A stretch of DNA of 64,000 nucleotides from Thiomicrorhabdus xiamenensis (lineage in GTDB: Bacteria; Pseudomonadota; Gammaproteobacteria; Thiomicrospirales; Thiomicrospiraceae): contig NZ_CP054020.1 in assembly GCF_013282625.1 (NCBI RefSeq), positions 1,302,001 to 1,366,000 of the forward strand, written 5' to 3'. A program made the position numbers and the translations under genes. The notes under the pieces are model-generated. The model saw nothing but the letters and a program-made list of their open reading frames with translations, was not told the DNA's origin and ran no database searches. Each line of letters opens with the position of its first letter. The first letter of the stretch is position 1. Positions 23,969 to 35,175 of this stretch are shown here, piece after piece.

Positions 23969-25684
23969 TTAAAGCCTGGCAAGGCGGGTTATCCCATAGG
24001 AGGCTTCTAAAGAAAAAGGGGATTGTAACGGATTTTGTGAATTTTGCAGATAGTGAGCTCTTAAAAGTTGCCAATAACTGTTACGGGTTCCTCCACCGAC
24101 AGCATATAGAGCGCTTCTTTGTACCCCCAGTTCAGCCATTAGGTCATAGGCTTTTTTCTCCACTTGGGTCAACCCCTGAACGATAGAGGTGAAAAACCGC
24201 AAATGGTCGAGCAGACAAACAGTTTGCTGGTTATTCAGAACTTGTCCGAGACGCTTGGAAAGCTGTTGAAGATCCTTAACAGTTTTTTCTTTACGGAGTG
24301 ATTCCAGTACGTGCGTAATACCATTGTCCATGCGACTTTCCGGTTTTGCTGCCAACACCGGTTGATAATCACTGTCCGCTACCGGAAAACGTTCTCCAGG
24401 CGTTGCTAAAGGATAGTATTCACCCAAACTGACCACTGTTTCGCACATCCTTGAGAGGACTCTGTAAAAAGCCTCGTCTTCGTTTCGGCTAATGCCTTTT
24501 TTATTTTCAGCCGCGCATTTCCAAAGTGTTACTGCAAACCAATCCAGAAGGGTGATTTCGTCGAGCGAATAATACTTTAGGAGAACTTTTCCGCCGCTGT
24601 TGGAGGCGCCTCCAACCAGCCAGTATTGATGAACCTTATGGCTGTAAAGACCGTGTGGCGTTGAAAAGACAGGGTTTCTCGCAAGCTGCTTAATTGCCAG
24701 TGTTGAACCTAAAGAGGTTACCGCGTCGCCGATTGAGGTTGCTCCGGAGGAAAAAAAACCGGCTATGCTGTCGGTACTGCCAAAAAGAATCTGGCATTCC
24801 GGTTTGAATCCGAATCGTTCTGCCACTTCCGGATGAATGGCTGCAATCGGTTCTCCGGGCACGCCGACGTCCGGCAGGCGCAGTTCCGGCGCTTCCTGCT
24901 TCAGAAATTGTTTGAGCCATAGTGGATAATCGCCTTGTACAGGGTCATAACCCAGTTTTAATAGATTATTTTCGTCACTGAGACATTTGCCCTGAGCGAG
25001 GAAGCGGAGGAAATAGTTGTTTAGCCAATCGACTTGGTGCACGATCTGCAACGGTTGTTTATTTAAGTTTTGCAGACTCAGGTTGCGATACAGATACAAC
25101 ACTTTCGCCAGGCTGCTGCTCACGCCGCTGGCAGCGGTTTCAATATCGCCATTAAGCGCTTTATAAAACTGCTGATAATCACTGATCAATTTAGCTTCAT
25201 CTTCAGCCTGAGCGTCGTTGTACATCAGTGCGTGCGTTAATAATTGACCTTTTTCGCAACACAACATGACCGTCGAGGATGTCGCATCGGCAATAACGGC
25301 GTCAATACGATTGAAGGGGATGCGCGTTTTTAATTGGGTTAACAGTGTCTCGAGGCTAGACAGCCAGACCTGCGGATCCTGTATTGAGGATTTATTCGTT
25401 TGAACCCGCAGTTGATTATCATGGTTACATAAAACCGTATTCGAATGACTTTGGCTATCATCAATCACGATTTTGCTTTCGGCAAGAACGGTGTCCTGAA
25501 TCGTATCCGGAAAATCATGGCAGTCGCGTGTTTCACTCTCTTGTGAAACTCGTCGTTCGACAATTGAAGCTCGCAATCCGGAAGTTCCCAGGTCGATTCC
25601 TAAAATAATCTTGCTGTGCAAATAGGTTGTGTCGCTATCTTCATTCATGGTTTTCGTTTCTTTCGTTACGGACTCAACAGTCAT
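23969..25684 (-). CDS. FGGY sugar kinase, D-ribulose-kinase-like
   Basis: 571 residues from ATG 25684 (MTVESV); an upstream start at 25744 adds 20 poorly conserved residues. Sugar kinase/actin fold: ATP-binding ILGIDLGTSGLRASIVE, and VTSLGSTLAIK, HGLYSHKVHQYWLVGGASN and AVGGGTRNSYWQLLRA. These segments match the cyanobacterial/plant D-ribulose kinase group (the family of Synechococcus 'xylulose kinase' and Arabidopsis At2g21370) more than true xylulokinases. Likely reaction: D-ribulose plus ATP to ribulose 5-phosphate, feeding the Calvin cycle. Upstream of HopJ. Confidence 0.75.
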   Translation of the reverse strand: MTVESVTKETKTMNEDSDTTYLHSKIILGIDLGTSGLRASIVERRVSQESETRDCHDFPDTIQDTVLAESKIVIDDSQSHSNTVLCNHDNQLRVQTNKSSIQDPQVWLSSLETLLTQLKTRIPFNRIDAVIADATSSTVMLCCEKGQLLTHALMYNDAQAEDEAKLISDYQQFYKALNGDIETAASGVSSSLAKVLYLYRNLSLQNLNKQPLQIVHQVDWLNNYFLRFLAQGKCLSDENNLLKLGYDPVQGDYPLWLKQFLKQEAPELRLPDVGVPGEPIAAIHPEVAERFGFKPECQILFGSTDSIAGFFSSGATSIGDAVTSLGSTLAIKQLARNPVFSTPHGLYSHKVHQYWLVGGASNSGGKVLLKYYSLDEITLLDWFAVTLWKCAAENKKGISRNEDEAFYRVLSRMCETVVSLGEYYPLATPGERFPVADSDYQPVLAAKPESRMDNGITHVLESLRKEKTVKDLQQLSKRLGQVLNNQQTVCLLDHLRFFTSIVQGLTQVEKKAYDLMAELGVQRSALYAVGGGTRNSYWQLLRAHYLQNSQNPLQSPFSLEASYGITRLARL

Positions 25685-25977
25685 AAATAGCCTTAATCGA
25701 ACGGCTAAGTAAAAAATGCCGTCATTGATTCGTAAAACGCCCATTTTTTACTAGAAAAGGCCGCTTATTACCAGTTACAATTTACAAGCTAAAATAATAA
25801 CGATAAAAGATGTCGGGCTTGATTCTATCTTGGTTCTTTGTTGTTCCGGTACCTGATTGTATCTTGGACCAAAACCGATCTTGTCATTAAGCATTGCTTG
25901 CATAAAATGATTAGAGTCGGGCATTGCCTCGAGTTTCCCGTAAAAATAACCAATAAGAAATGTTGGCGGAGTTTTGA

Positions 25978-27042
25978 ATGAGTGAATTAAATGAACTAAG
26001 TATGGTTTTAATTGCCATGATGGCAATTATTATCGTACTGATTCTAGTTCTAGGTTATCGAAAAAAGCAGAAATATCAGGAGTCTGCCGAAAAAACCAAA
26101 CAAGAAACTCAAGAAATAAAGGCTCAGACACGAGCAGAGCCTTCCAAGAATGCCGCCAAATTCGAAAACGGTAAAATCATTCCCGGCAGCAATCCTTTCG
26201 GTAAACATGACTCTGCAAGCGCGCCAGAAGAGGAAGAACAAAAACAAGATGAATTGGCTGAGCCTTTTATTTCCGCTCAGGAAGTGGATCCGAATCAGCG
26301 CGAATTGCCTTTTGAAAATGAACCGGTTATCAGCCAACTTGAGCAATCTGTCCCTCAGCAGGAAAGTACCACCGCAACAGAACCTTCGGTCACTTCGAAT
26401 CAGAATGTGGTTCAACCTGCCGTACACGCTGCTGTTCAGAGTATGGCTACAGAAACAGAACAAAGCCCGCACCATGTTTTGATGGTCGATGATCCGGGCA
26501 TGACGGGAGAATTAAGCGAGCAAGACTTCCCTCCTGCTCACGAGAAGCCTACTTTCGGGGTTCCGGATGATAAATCTGAAGTGCAGCGCCGTGCTTTTAA
26601 CGCCATTATGGATTCGGATAAAGCGGAGCCTAAAACTTTTGTATTGATTGTCGTTGCTGAAGATGAGGTCCAGGTTACCGATATTCACCAGTTTATGATG
26701 GCCAATACACTGAAACGAAATTATAAAGGGCATTACGAATTGCGTGATAACCGCGGTAACACGGTTTTTGAAGTCGTCAATCTGCTCAATCCAGGCTCCT
26801 TCCCGGAAAACCCACGCGTCAATGATACAACGCTTGGTGTGGTGGTTATACTGGATCTGCCGACATGTATTCCTGCAGCGGCAGCAATGCACGATTTTAT
26901 TCAGGTTACCCGTAAGCTTGCAACCCGAATTAACGGCAAAGTATTCAACGACCAGCAACACGAAGTGAATGAACCTTATTTCCGCTCTTTGCGAGACAGT
27001 GCTCTGGGCTACGACTCACAAAAAGTGACCGAAAGCCTATAA
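25978..27042 (+). CDS. zipA: Cell division protein ZipA
   Basis: 354 residues. N-terminal membrane anchor (about 8-26), a charged then Pro/Gln-rich linker (28-200), and a C-terminal FtsZ-binding domain (about 215-345; FVLIVVAEDEVQVTDIHQFM, GHYELRDN, TTLGVVVILDLPT). ZipA tethers FtsZ to the inner membrane. The ligA gene follows 110 bases downstream, the usual zipA-ligA order, but smc is not upstream as it often is. The ribosome site GGCGGAG supports the start. Confidence 0.93.
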   Translation: MSELNELSMVLIAMMAIIIVLILVLGYRKKQKYQESAEKTKQETQEIKAQTRAEPSKNAAKFENGKIIPGSNPFGKHDSASAPEEEEQKQDELAEPFISAQEVDPNQRELPFENEPVISQLEQSVPQQESTTATEPSVTSNQNVVQPAVHAAVQSMATETEQSPHHVLMVDDPGMTGELSEQDFPPAHEKPTFGVPDDKSEVQRRAFNAIMDSDKAEPKTFVLIVVAEDEVQVTDIHQFMMANTLKRNYKGHYELRDNRGNTVFEVVNLLNPGSFPENPRVNDTTLGVVVILDLPTCIPAAAAMHDFIQVTRKLATRINGKVFNDQQHEVNEPYFRSLRDSALGYDSQKVTESL

Positions 27043-27134
27043 CCATTCGCCTCTCAAACGCTATATCCTTCAAGCTCTCCTATTCGCGGTTATCGCAGCT
27101 GGGAGAGCAGTTATCCTGAATAGCCTACCTCTAA

Positions 27135-29721
<2,587 letters not shown>

Positions 29722-29768
29722 ACCGCTCGCAATTTACTTGTTTACACCTCGCTCCTGTTGGCAAAGCA

Positions 29769-30641
29769 TCATGATTGTTTTTGAAACAGGAGCAGTCCAA
29801 TCAAAACCAGCGCGGCACCCGCTGCAATATCCCAGCCCAGTGGTTCTGCATTCAAAAAGTGCCCCAGTAAAATTGCAAAAACCGGTGTAATTACCGGGAT
29901 CAACGCGACTTTAAGCGCATCCATATTTTTCAATAGATAGAAAAACAACAGGAAGCCGACGACCGAGCCGATCAGGGCCGCATAGACGATAGCGGCGACT
30001 TCCTTGTGACTCAAATCCGGATAGCTTTGTGGAAACAGAAGTAAATCAGGCTGGACAACAAAATAACCCAATGCGCTAAGAATTAAAGCGGCCGCAACGA
30101 TATCGAGCGAGGGCAAATGCGTGGCACACCGTTTCGTTAAAACCGTGCCGAGCGAGTGTACAAACACCGAAGCAAAAGCACTAAGGATAGCAAGCAGTTG
30201 ATACCCGGCCAGCTCCTGACGTAAATTGGGCGCAAAGATGATTATCAGACCACATAAACTGATTAGAATTGCCACGACTTTATACAGATTCAGACGGCTT
30301 TTCGGTAGTAGAAAGTGTGCGATAACCCCCGTAACCAGCGGCGTCATGGCAAAAATAACCGCAATCCAACCCGATGGTAAATACTGTCCGGCCCAGTACA
30401 TCAGCGTCATACCGCCAAAAATCGGTAGAGCGGCAAACAGAGAGATTTTGATATTTCGCCAATTAAGTGCGAATCGTCGATGAAAACCAAACCAAAGGGC
30501 AACCGGCACGATAACCAGTGCAGCCAGTGTGGTTCTCGAAGCTACGGCAAAATACCAATCCGTAGCGCCGCCCCATACAACGGCTAAAGGCGTTGTGGTC
30601 CAAATCAGAACCACTGTCAAGTAGGCTAAAGCGAGAAGCAT
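29769..30641 (-). CDS. EamA/DMT-family transporter
   Basis: 290 residues, ten hydrophobic helices in two EamA repeats (LAYLTVVLIWTTTPLAVVWG; second repeat about 150-285, ending SKRKQS-like basic tail). Drug/metabolite transporter, commonly an exporter of amino acids or metabolites; substrate cannot be told. Stands alone on the minus strand, convergent with yjgA. Confidence 0.9.
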   Translation of the reverse strand: MLLALAYLTVVLIWTTTPLAVVWGGATDWYFAVASRTTLAALVIVPVALWFGFHRRFALNWRNIKISLFAALPIFGGMTLMYWAGQYLPSGWIAVIFAMTPLVTGVIAHFLLPKSRLNLYKVVAILISLCGLIIIFAPNLRQELAGYQLLAILSAFASVFVHSLGTVLTKRCATHLPSLDIVAAALILSALGYFVVQPDLLLFPQSYPDLSHKEVAAIVYAALIGSVVGFLLFFYLLKNMDALKVALIPVITPVFAILLGHFLNAEPLGWDIAAGAALVLIGLLLFQKQS

Positions 30642-30761
30642 TATGAAGCTTTCCTATATGAAGCAAGCCGGCTGAATACGGCAAAAGGGAGGTCTAGTGA
30701 GCGTTACGGTAAAGTTTCTGCCGTGTTTAACTCAAATGAGTTCGTCTATTAATGCAGGAAG

Positions 30762-31274
30762 TTATTGGGCTTCAAAAACACCGAGTTGGCGGTTCTTCTG
30801 AACCCGGTCTGCAGAATGCAGTAAACCGTTCATACAGATATAAACACCTGGTGGTGCGGTTTGTGCGGCCATCAAAGCTGCGCCAAGATTAAAAGCGGCA
30901 TCAGAATTGCCGAGAGCGAAAGGGCGCATGGCTCCGGTTAAAACGATTGTTTTTCCGCGAAGTTTATCGAACTCACTTGATTCGCCCAGTGTGATGAGCA
31001 TTTTTCCGGTTTCGACCATCGTGTCGGTACCATGAGTGACCACGATCTGATGCGCGTTGGTTTCAATACAGGCTTTTGCAATCATTTGCCGGTCGGAGTC
31101 ATTCATTTGCAGACTATCCAACGCCATAAGCGGGCTGATTTCGACCGGTGCCGTTACCAGCGCCTGTGCGAATATCTGTGGCAGATGCGTCTGCGGGAAA
31201 TTGAGTTCGCCGGTAAGAGAGTCGTACTCTTTATCCAGCGTTCCTCCGGTAGCAATGATTTGAATCTTACTCAT
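30762..31274 (-). CDS. Short single-domain asparaginase-like protein
   Basis: 170 residues, corresponding only to the N-terminal domain of type I asparaginases (about 330 residues). Retains the two active-site threonine motifs, IATGGTLDKEYDSLTGE and VVTHGTDTMVETGK, and TGAMRPFA. Short members of this type are found in gammaproteobacteria as complete genes, so I read it as a genuine short family rather than a truncation. The LexA-like gene ends 12 bases upstream, suggesting one operon with 31287-32753. Confidence 0.8.
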   Translation of the reverse strand: MSKIQIIATGGTLDKEYDSLTGELNFPQTHLPQIFAQALVTAPVEISPLMALDSLQMNDSDRQMIAKACIETNAHQIVVTHGTDTMVETGKMLITLGESSEFDKLRGKTIVLTGAMRPFALGNSDAAFNLGAALMAAQTAPPGVYICMNGLLHSADRVQKNRQLGVFEAQ

Positions 31275-31286
31275 TAACGAGGTCTC

Positions 31287-31739
31287 TTAAGCCTGTTTCA
31301 GGATGCCGCGGACGATACCAAGAATTTCAATATCCTGGTTTTTCAGAAAAATTGGCTGCATTTCTGCATTGGCCGGTTGCAGGCGAACACCGTCTTTATC
31401 GATATAAAGTTTTTTCATGGTGACTTCTTCACCATTGATACGAACCACGACCGACTCACCGTTTTCCGCGGTTGCCTTACGTTCGACAATGACAATATCA
31501 CCGTCATGGATGTTTTCTTCGATCATTGAGCTTCCTTTGACACGCAAAGCGAACGTTTCTTTGCGTACCATGGACTTCGGTACCGCAACAGTGTCGTAAT
31601 CCAACTCCATCTGAATCGGCTCGCCGGCTGAAGTCCAGCCCAGAAGGGGAATTTCCACAATCTCGTCGTCGAGCAATTCGACCGGATCGTTAGGATGAAG
31701 GTGAAGCTTGCTGTTCGGTATCAGATAACTTACGCTCAT
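31287..31739 (-). CDS. LexA/UmuD-type S24 peptidase without DNA-binding domain
   Basis: 150 residues. The self-cleavage site is kept (A38-G39 in GWTSAGEPI), with catalytic Ser S71 (VKGSSMIEENIHDGDIVI) and Lys K109 (EEVTMKKLY), as in LexA. The LexA helix-turn-helix is absent: residues 1-28 are a short leader. Ribosome site AGGAAA and 50 bases of gap upstream leave no room for a lost HTH. No umuC is adjacent. It may be a UmuD-like or anti-LexA factor; DNA damage induction is an inference. Confidence 0.8.
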   Translation of the reverse strand: MSVSYLIPNSKLHLHPNDPVELLDDEIVEIPLLGWTSAGEPIQMELDYDTVAVPKSMVRKETFALRVKGSSMIEENIHDGDIVIVERKATAENGESVVVRINGEEVTMKKLYIDKDGVRLQPANAEMQPIFLKNQDIEILGIVRGILKQA

Positions 31740-31789
31740 ATCGGTTTCCTGTTTGGCTAAGAGAATTTTATGTCAAAGGAATCAAGGTT

Positions 31790-32110
31790 TCAGTCTTGCT
31801 CTTCTTCCGGAGCGGGAAGAACTTGCTTAAAAGGCTTAACTTCCACTTTACGATAGACACCGGTCTTCAAATAAGGGTCTTCGGCAGCCCATTCCTTGGC
31901 ATCATCAAGCGACTTGAATTTGGCGATGATGATGCTGCCGGTCATGCCTGCAGCACCGGGTTCATTACTGTCTATGGCAGGATTTGGACCGGCAATAACC
32001 AGATGACCGCTCTCTTCCAGTACTTTTAAACGCGCAACGTGCTCATGGCGCACCTGAGCGCGCAGTTCTAAACTGTTCTCGACGTCATAGCCAACGATTG
32101 AATATAGCAT
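31790..32110 (-). CDS. yciI: YciI-like protein
   Basis: 106 residues, YCII fold (MLYSIVGYDVENSLELR, VARLKVLEESGHLVIAGPNP, DPYLKTGVYRKVEVKPFKQV). The conserved His/Asp pair is in RAQVRHEHVARL and AAEDPY. Family role is uncertain, often a small ferredoxin-like enzyme. It follows yciB on the minus strand by 22 bases, the same pairing as yciB-yciI in enterobacteria, although there other genes lie between. Confidence 0.93.
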   Translation of the reverse strand: MLYSIVGYDVENSLELRAQVRHEHVARLKVLEESGHLVIAGPNPAIDSNEPGAAGMTGSIIIAKFKSLDDAKEWAAEDPYLKTGVYRKVEVKPFKQVLPAPEEEQD

Positions 32111-32132
32111 TTGTGCCCCTTAATGACAGTGG

Positions 32133-32753
32133 TTAAAACTCTTTGCGATTTGAATCTGCTTTACTTTTTACGATTTCGTCCTGATCAACGCCGTCGTTCA
32201 GAGCTTGGGCTTCAGCCGGAGAATCGGATTCTTCCATATAACGGCTAATATAAAGTCCCTGGATAATAATAAACACGAAAGTCATTCCCATCAATCCAAA
32301 AAGTTTGAAATTGACCCAGGTATCGGTGTCGTATTGATAGGCGACATATAGATTGGTGATACCGGAAAGGATAAAGAAGGCGATCCACATCCAGCTCAGA
32401 CGTATCCAGATTTGATCTGGAAGGTGAATAGCGCCGGACATCATACGTTCGATAATCGGTTTTTGACCGATATAGTGGCTCCCCAAAAACGCCAGTGCAA
32501 AGCCCCAGTTAACAATAGTCGGTTTCCATTTGATAAAGGCTTCATCCTGCAAAAATAAGGTTAATCCACCAAGAACCAGTATCAGGGCAAACGTAATGAC
32601 ATGCATTTTTTCAACACGCTTGTGTTTCATGTAGGCGTAGCTGATCTGAGCTAAGGATGCGACGATAATCACAGCGGTAGCGGTATAGATGTCGTACATC
32701 TTATAGGCGATAAAAAAGAGGATAACTGGGAAAAAATCAAATAGGAATTTCAT
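32133..32753 (-). CDS. yciB: Intracellular septation protein YciB (IspZ)
   Basis: 206 residues with five or six hydrophobic helices; MKFLFDFFPVILFFIAYKM, then GGLTLFLQDEAFIKWKPT and INPLDQIWIRLSWMW-like segments are diagnostic of YciB/IspZ. An inner-membrane protein affecting envelope integrity and septation. The cytoplasmic tail is acidic. It is divergent from rnm, 169 bases away. Confidence 0.95.
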   Translation of the reverse strand: MKFLFDFFPVILFFIAYKMYDIYTATAVIIVASLAQISYAYMKHKRVEKMHVITFALILVLGGLTLFLQDEAFIKWKPTIVNWGFALAFLGSHYIGQKPIIERMMSGAIHLPDQIWIRLSWMWIAFFILSGITNLYVAYQYDTDTWVNFKLFGLMGMTFVFIIIQGLYISRYMEESDSPAEAQALNDGVDQDEIVKSKADSNRKEF

Positions 32754-32922
32754 AAGATAGGAACCGATATAAGCCCAAAGTCAAACCGGTGTCACGACAC
32801 TACAGCCGAACAGAGCGGTAAGATAAATGTTTTGTTAATGTTTATAATAACAGCGAATAATAAAATACTGATTCTAACGGCCTTTGCACCGGATTAAAAG
32901 CCATCTATCGAGGTTCCCTATT

Positions 32923-33762
32923 TTGAAAGTTGATTTTCACTGCCATACCACTGCATCCGACGGAACCCTGACACCGGAGGCATTATTGGATTTGGCTCGT
33001 GAGCATGAAGTACGCACATTGGCCATTACCGATCACGACACCACCGCCGGTTATCAGCAGGCGCTCGGACTGGCGCAAAATTTTGACATCGACCTGATCA
33101 GCGGGGTGGAAATTTCCTGCGAATGGGGCGGTCATACCATTCATATTGTCGGCCTCGATTTCGATGTTGAAAACCGCGTTTTACAGCAAGGCTTGGCGTC
33201 AATTAGAGAAGCCAGAATCCTCCGGGCGCAAAATATGTTCGACAAGCTGACGGCAAAACCCAATGCCCATCTGCAAAAATTGCCCGAGAGGGTTTCCAGT
33301 CTGGTTGGTGAAGGGGTAATCGGTCGCGGCCATTTTGCTCAGGCGATGGTTGAACTTGGGCTGGTAAAAGATAATGCCCAAGCGTTTGAACGTTATTTAA
33401 AACGCGGCCGGATCGGCTATGTCAAAGCGCAATGGCCGGCGCTAGCCGAAGTCGTTCAGTGGATTACCGAAGCCGGCGGTATCGCGGTAATCGCCCATCC
33501 CAAAATTTATAAATTTACCAGCTCTAAGCTCAACCGGTTAATTGAGGATTTCATTACGGCCGGCGGCAAGGCAATTGAAGTAGTGAATGCGCCACGGCCA
33601 AGTGCAGATATGATCGGTATGGCTGAGCGTGCTCGTCGTTTCGGTCTATATGCATCCATGGGTTCGGATTTCCACTCGCCCAAACACCACTGGCGAGGTC
33701 TGGGTTGGCTCGCGCCTTTACCCGAAGGCTGTATTCCGGTGTGGGAGCAATTTAGCCGTTGA
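32923..33762 (+). CDS. rnm: RNase AM / PHP-domain phosphoesterase (TrpH/YciV)
   Basis: 279 residues from TTG 32923, preceded by GAGG at 32910. PHP metal-binding motifs: VDFHCHTTASDGTLTPEAL, ITDHDTTAGY, SGVEISCEW, GVIGRGHFAQ, and IAVIAHPKIYKF, plus GSDFHSP. E. coli YciV is a 5'-3' exoribonuclease that trims rRNA 5' ends; it also acts on 3',5'-bisphosphate. The order rnm-yciO is conserved. A start at TTG 32884 in the same frame is possible. Confidence 0.9.
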   Translation: MKVDFHCHTTASDGTLTPEALLDLAREHEVRTLAITDHDTTAGYQQALGLAQNFDIDLISGVEISCEWGGHTIHIVGLDFDVENRVLQQGLASIREARILRAQNMFDKLTAKPNAHLQKLPERVSSLVGEGVIGRGHFAQAMVELGLVKDNAQAFERYLKRGRIGYVKAQWPALAEVVQWITEAGGIAVIAHPKIYKFTSSKLNRLIEDFITAGGKAIEVVNAPRPSADMIGMAERARRFGLYASMGSDFHSPKHHWRGLGWLAPLPEGCIPVWEQFSR

Positions 33763-33835
33763 TATAGAGACTTCCCGGAAGCAGGGATTTATAATCTACC
33801 CATATATTGATTAAAAAGTATCTAAAGGAAGTATT

Positions 33836-34462
33836 TTGAGCGACTGTCAATACATTAACGTTCACCCGGATAACCCACAACCGAGAATGCTGCAGCAGGC
33901 GGTGGATATTCTCAATCATGACGGTGTCATCGCCTATCCGACGGAATCCGGTTATGCTTTAGGCTGCTTACTGGACAATAAAAAAGGTGCCGATCGTATT
34001 CGCAGAATCCGTCAGCTCTCCGAAAAACACGAATTAACTCTTGTCTGTAAAGACCTCAGTAATCTTTCCGAATACGCCAAGGTCGGGAACACCCAATACC
34101 GTTATCTGAAAAAACATCTTCCCGGCCCTTATACTTTTATCTTGCCGGCGAGCCGTGAAGTACCGAAACGCCTGCAGTCTCCGAAACGAAAAACCATCGG
34201 GCTGCGGATTACGCCAAATATCGTGACCAATATGCTCTTGAGTTATTTCGATAAACCCTTATTGAGCGCCTCACTGATTCTCCCGGGTGACGAGCATCCG
34301 ATGACTGATGGCTGGAGTATCTATGAAACGCTTAACCATGCACTGGACGCTGTTTTGGATGGCGGTTTCAGCGGTTTCGAACCGACCACCATTATCGACT
34401 TTACCGACGAGGAGCCGGTTTTGGTCAGACAGGGGCAGGGTGAGTTTTTTGGTGATGAATAA
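33836..34462 (+). CDS. yciO: YciO/Sua5/YrdC-family protein
   Basis: 208 residues from TTG 33836 with AAAGGAA just before it. YrdC fold: IAYPTESGYALGCLLDN, PGPYTFILPAS, TIGLRITPN. YciO is a paralog of the threonylcarbamoyl-AMP synthase Sua5/YrdC with weak or different activity; a tRNA t6A role is not shown. The stop overlaps the M50 start. Confidence 0.9.
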   Translation: MSDCQYINVHPDNPQPRMLQQAVDILNHDGVIAYPTESGYALGCLLDNKKGADRIRRIRQLSEKHELTLVCKDLSNLSEYAKVGNTQYRYLKKHLPGPYTFILPASREVPKRLQSPKRKTIGLRITPNIVTNMLLSYFDKPLLSASLILPGDEHPMTDGWSIYETLNHALDAVLDGGFSGFEPTTIIDFTDEEPVLVRQGQGEFFGDE

Positions 34463-35115
34463 TGAATGAACTCAATACCGTTCAACTGATCGCCGTCTGG
34501 GCCTTGCCGGTACTGTTTGCAATTACCCTGCATGAAGCGGCTCATGGCTGGATGGCCAATAAGCTCGGAGATCCTACCGCGCTGATGCTCGGCAGGGTGA
34601 CTCTCAACCCGATTAAACACATCGATCCAATCGGAACGGTGCTGTTACCGATCGTGCTCCTGATGCTTGGTGGATTTATTTTCGGCTGGGCCAAAGCCGT
34701 GCCGGTTACGGCGCGTAACTTCAAAAACCCACGAGGGGATATGGCTTGGGTCGCACTGGCCGGCCCGACCGCCAACCTTTTAATGGCTCTTGGCTGGGCT
34801 CTGGTCATCAAAATAGGCACACTTACCCAGTTCAGTGCGCCGGATATAGGACGCTTTCTTGTGTACACCGGAACCGCCGGGATCAGTATCAACCTGGTTT
34901 TGATGGTGCTGAATTTACTACCAATTCCACCACTGGACGGTAGCCGAATTCTAAGCGCATTTTTATCGCCGAAACTCGCCTGGCAGTTCAATCGCCTGGA
35001 ACCTTACGGTTTCTTTATCTTGATCGGACTTCTGTTGCTTGGTTTTCTGGGTCCTTTAATCATGGGGCCTTACGGTTTCCTACAGAACCTGATTTATCAG
35101 CTGTACGGACTGTGA
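34462..35115 (+). CDS. Site-2-type (M50) metalloprotease
   Basis: 217 residues, multi-pass membrane. The zinc motif is HEAAHGW (HExxH) in the first helix near residue 24, with the third ligand in LLPIPPLDGSRIL, plus NPxxG-like KPVTVTARNF region. This compact rhomboid-like M50B family commonly sits beside yciO and rluB, and would cleave membrane-embedded substrates; substrate unknown. scpA and scpB, often present between it and rluB, are absent here. Confidence 0.9.
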   Translation: MNELNTVQLIAVWALPVLFAITLHEAAHGWMANKLGDPTALMLGRVTLNPIKHIDPIGTVLLPIVLLMLGGFIFGWAKAVPVTARNFKNPRGDMAWVALAGPTANLLMALGWALVIKIGTLTQFSAPDIGRFLVYTGTAGISINLVLMVLNLLPIPPLDGSRILSAFLSPKLAWQFNRLEPYGFFILIGLLLLGFLGPLIMGPYGFLQNLIYQLYGL

Positions 35116-35175
35116 AAGGCGTATAATATGGCTCCATAATCCGCTCACCGTAATTTTAAGGTTCAAGTACAGTCC

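Noticed and set aside
25775..26026. 83-residue minus-strand frame overlapping the start of zipA
   Set aside because: Antisense to zipA and its leader, no ribosome site or recognisable fold.
30762..31274. Asparaginase as a truncated pseudogene
   Set aside because: Short single-domain relatives exist as a family, both Thr motifs are intact, and no remnant of the second domain is seen downstream.
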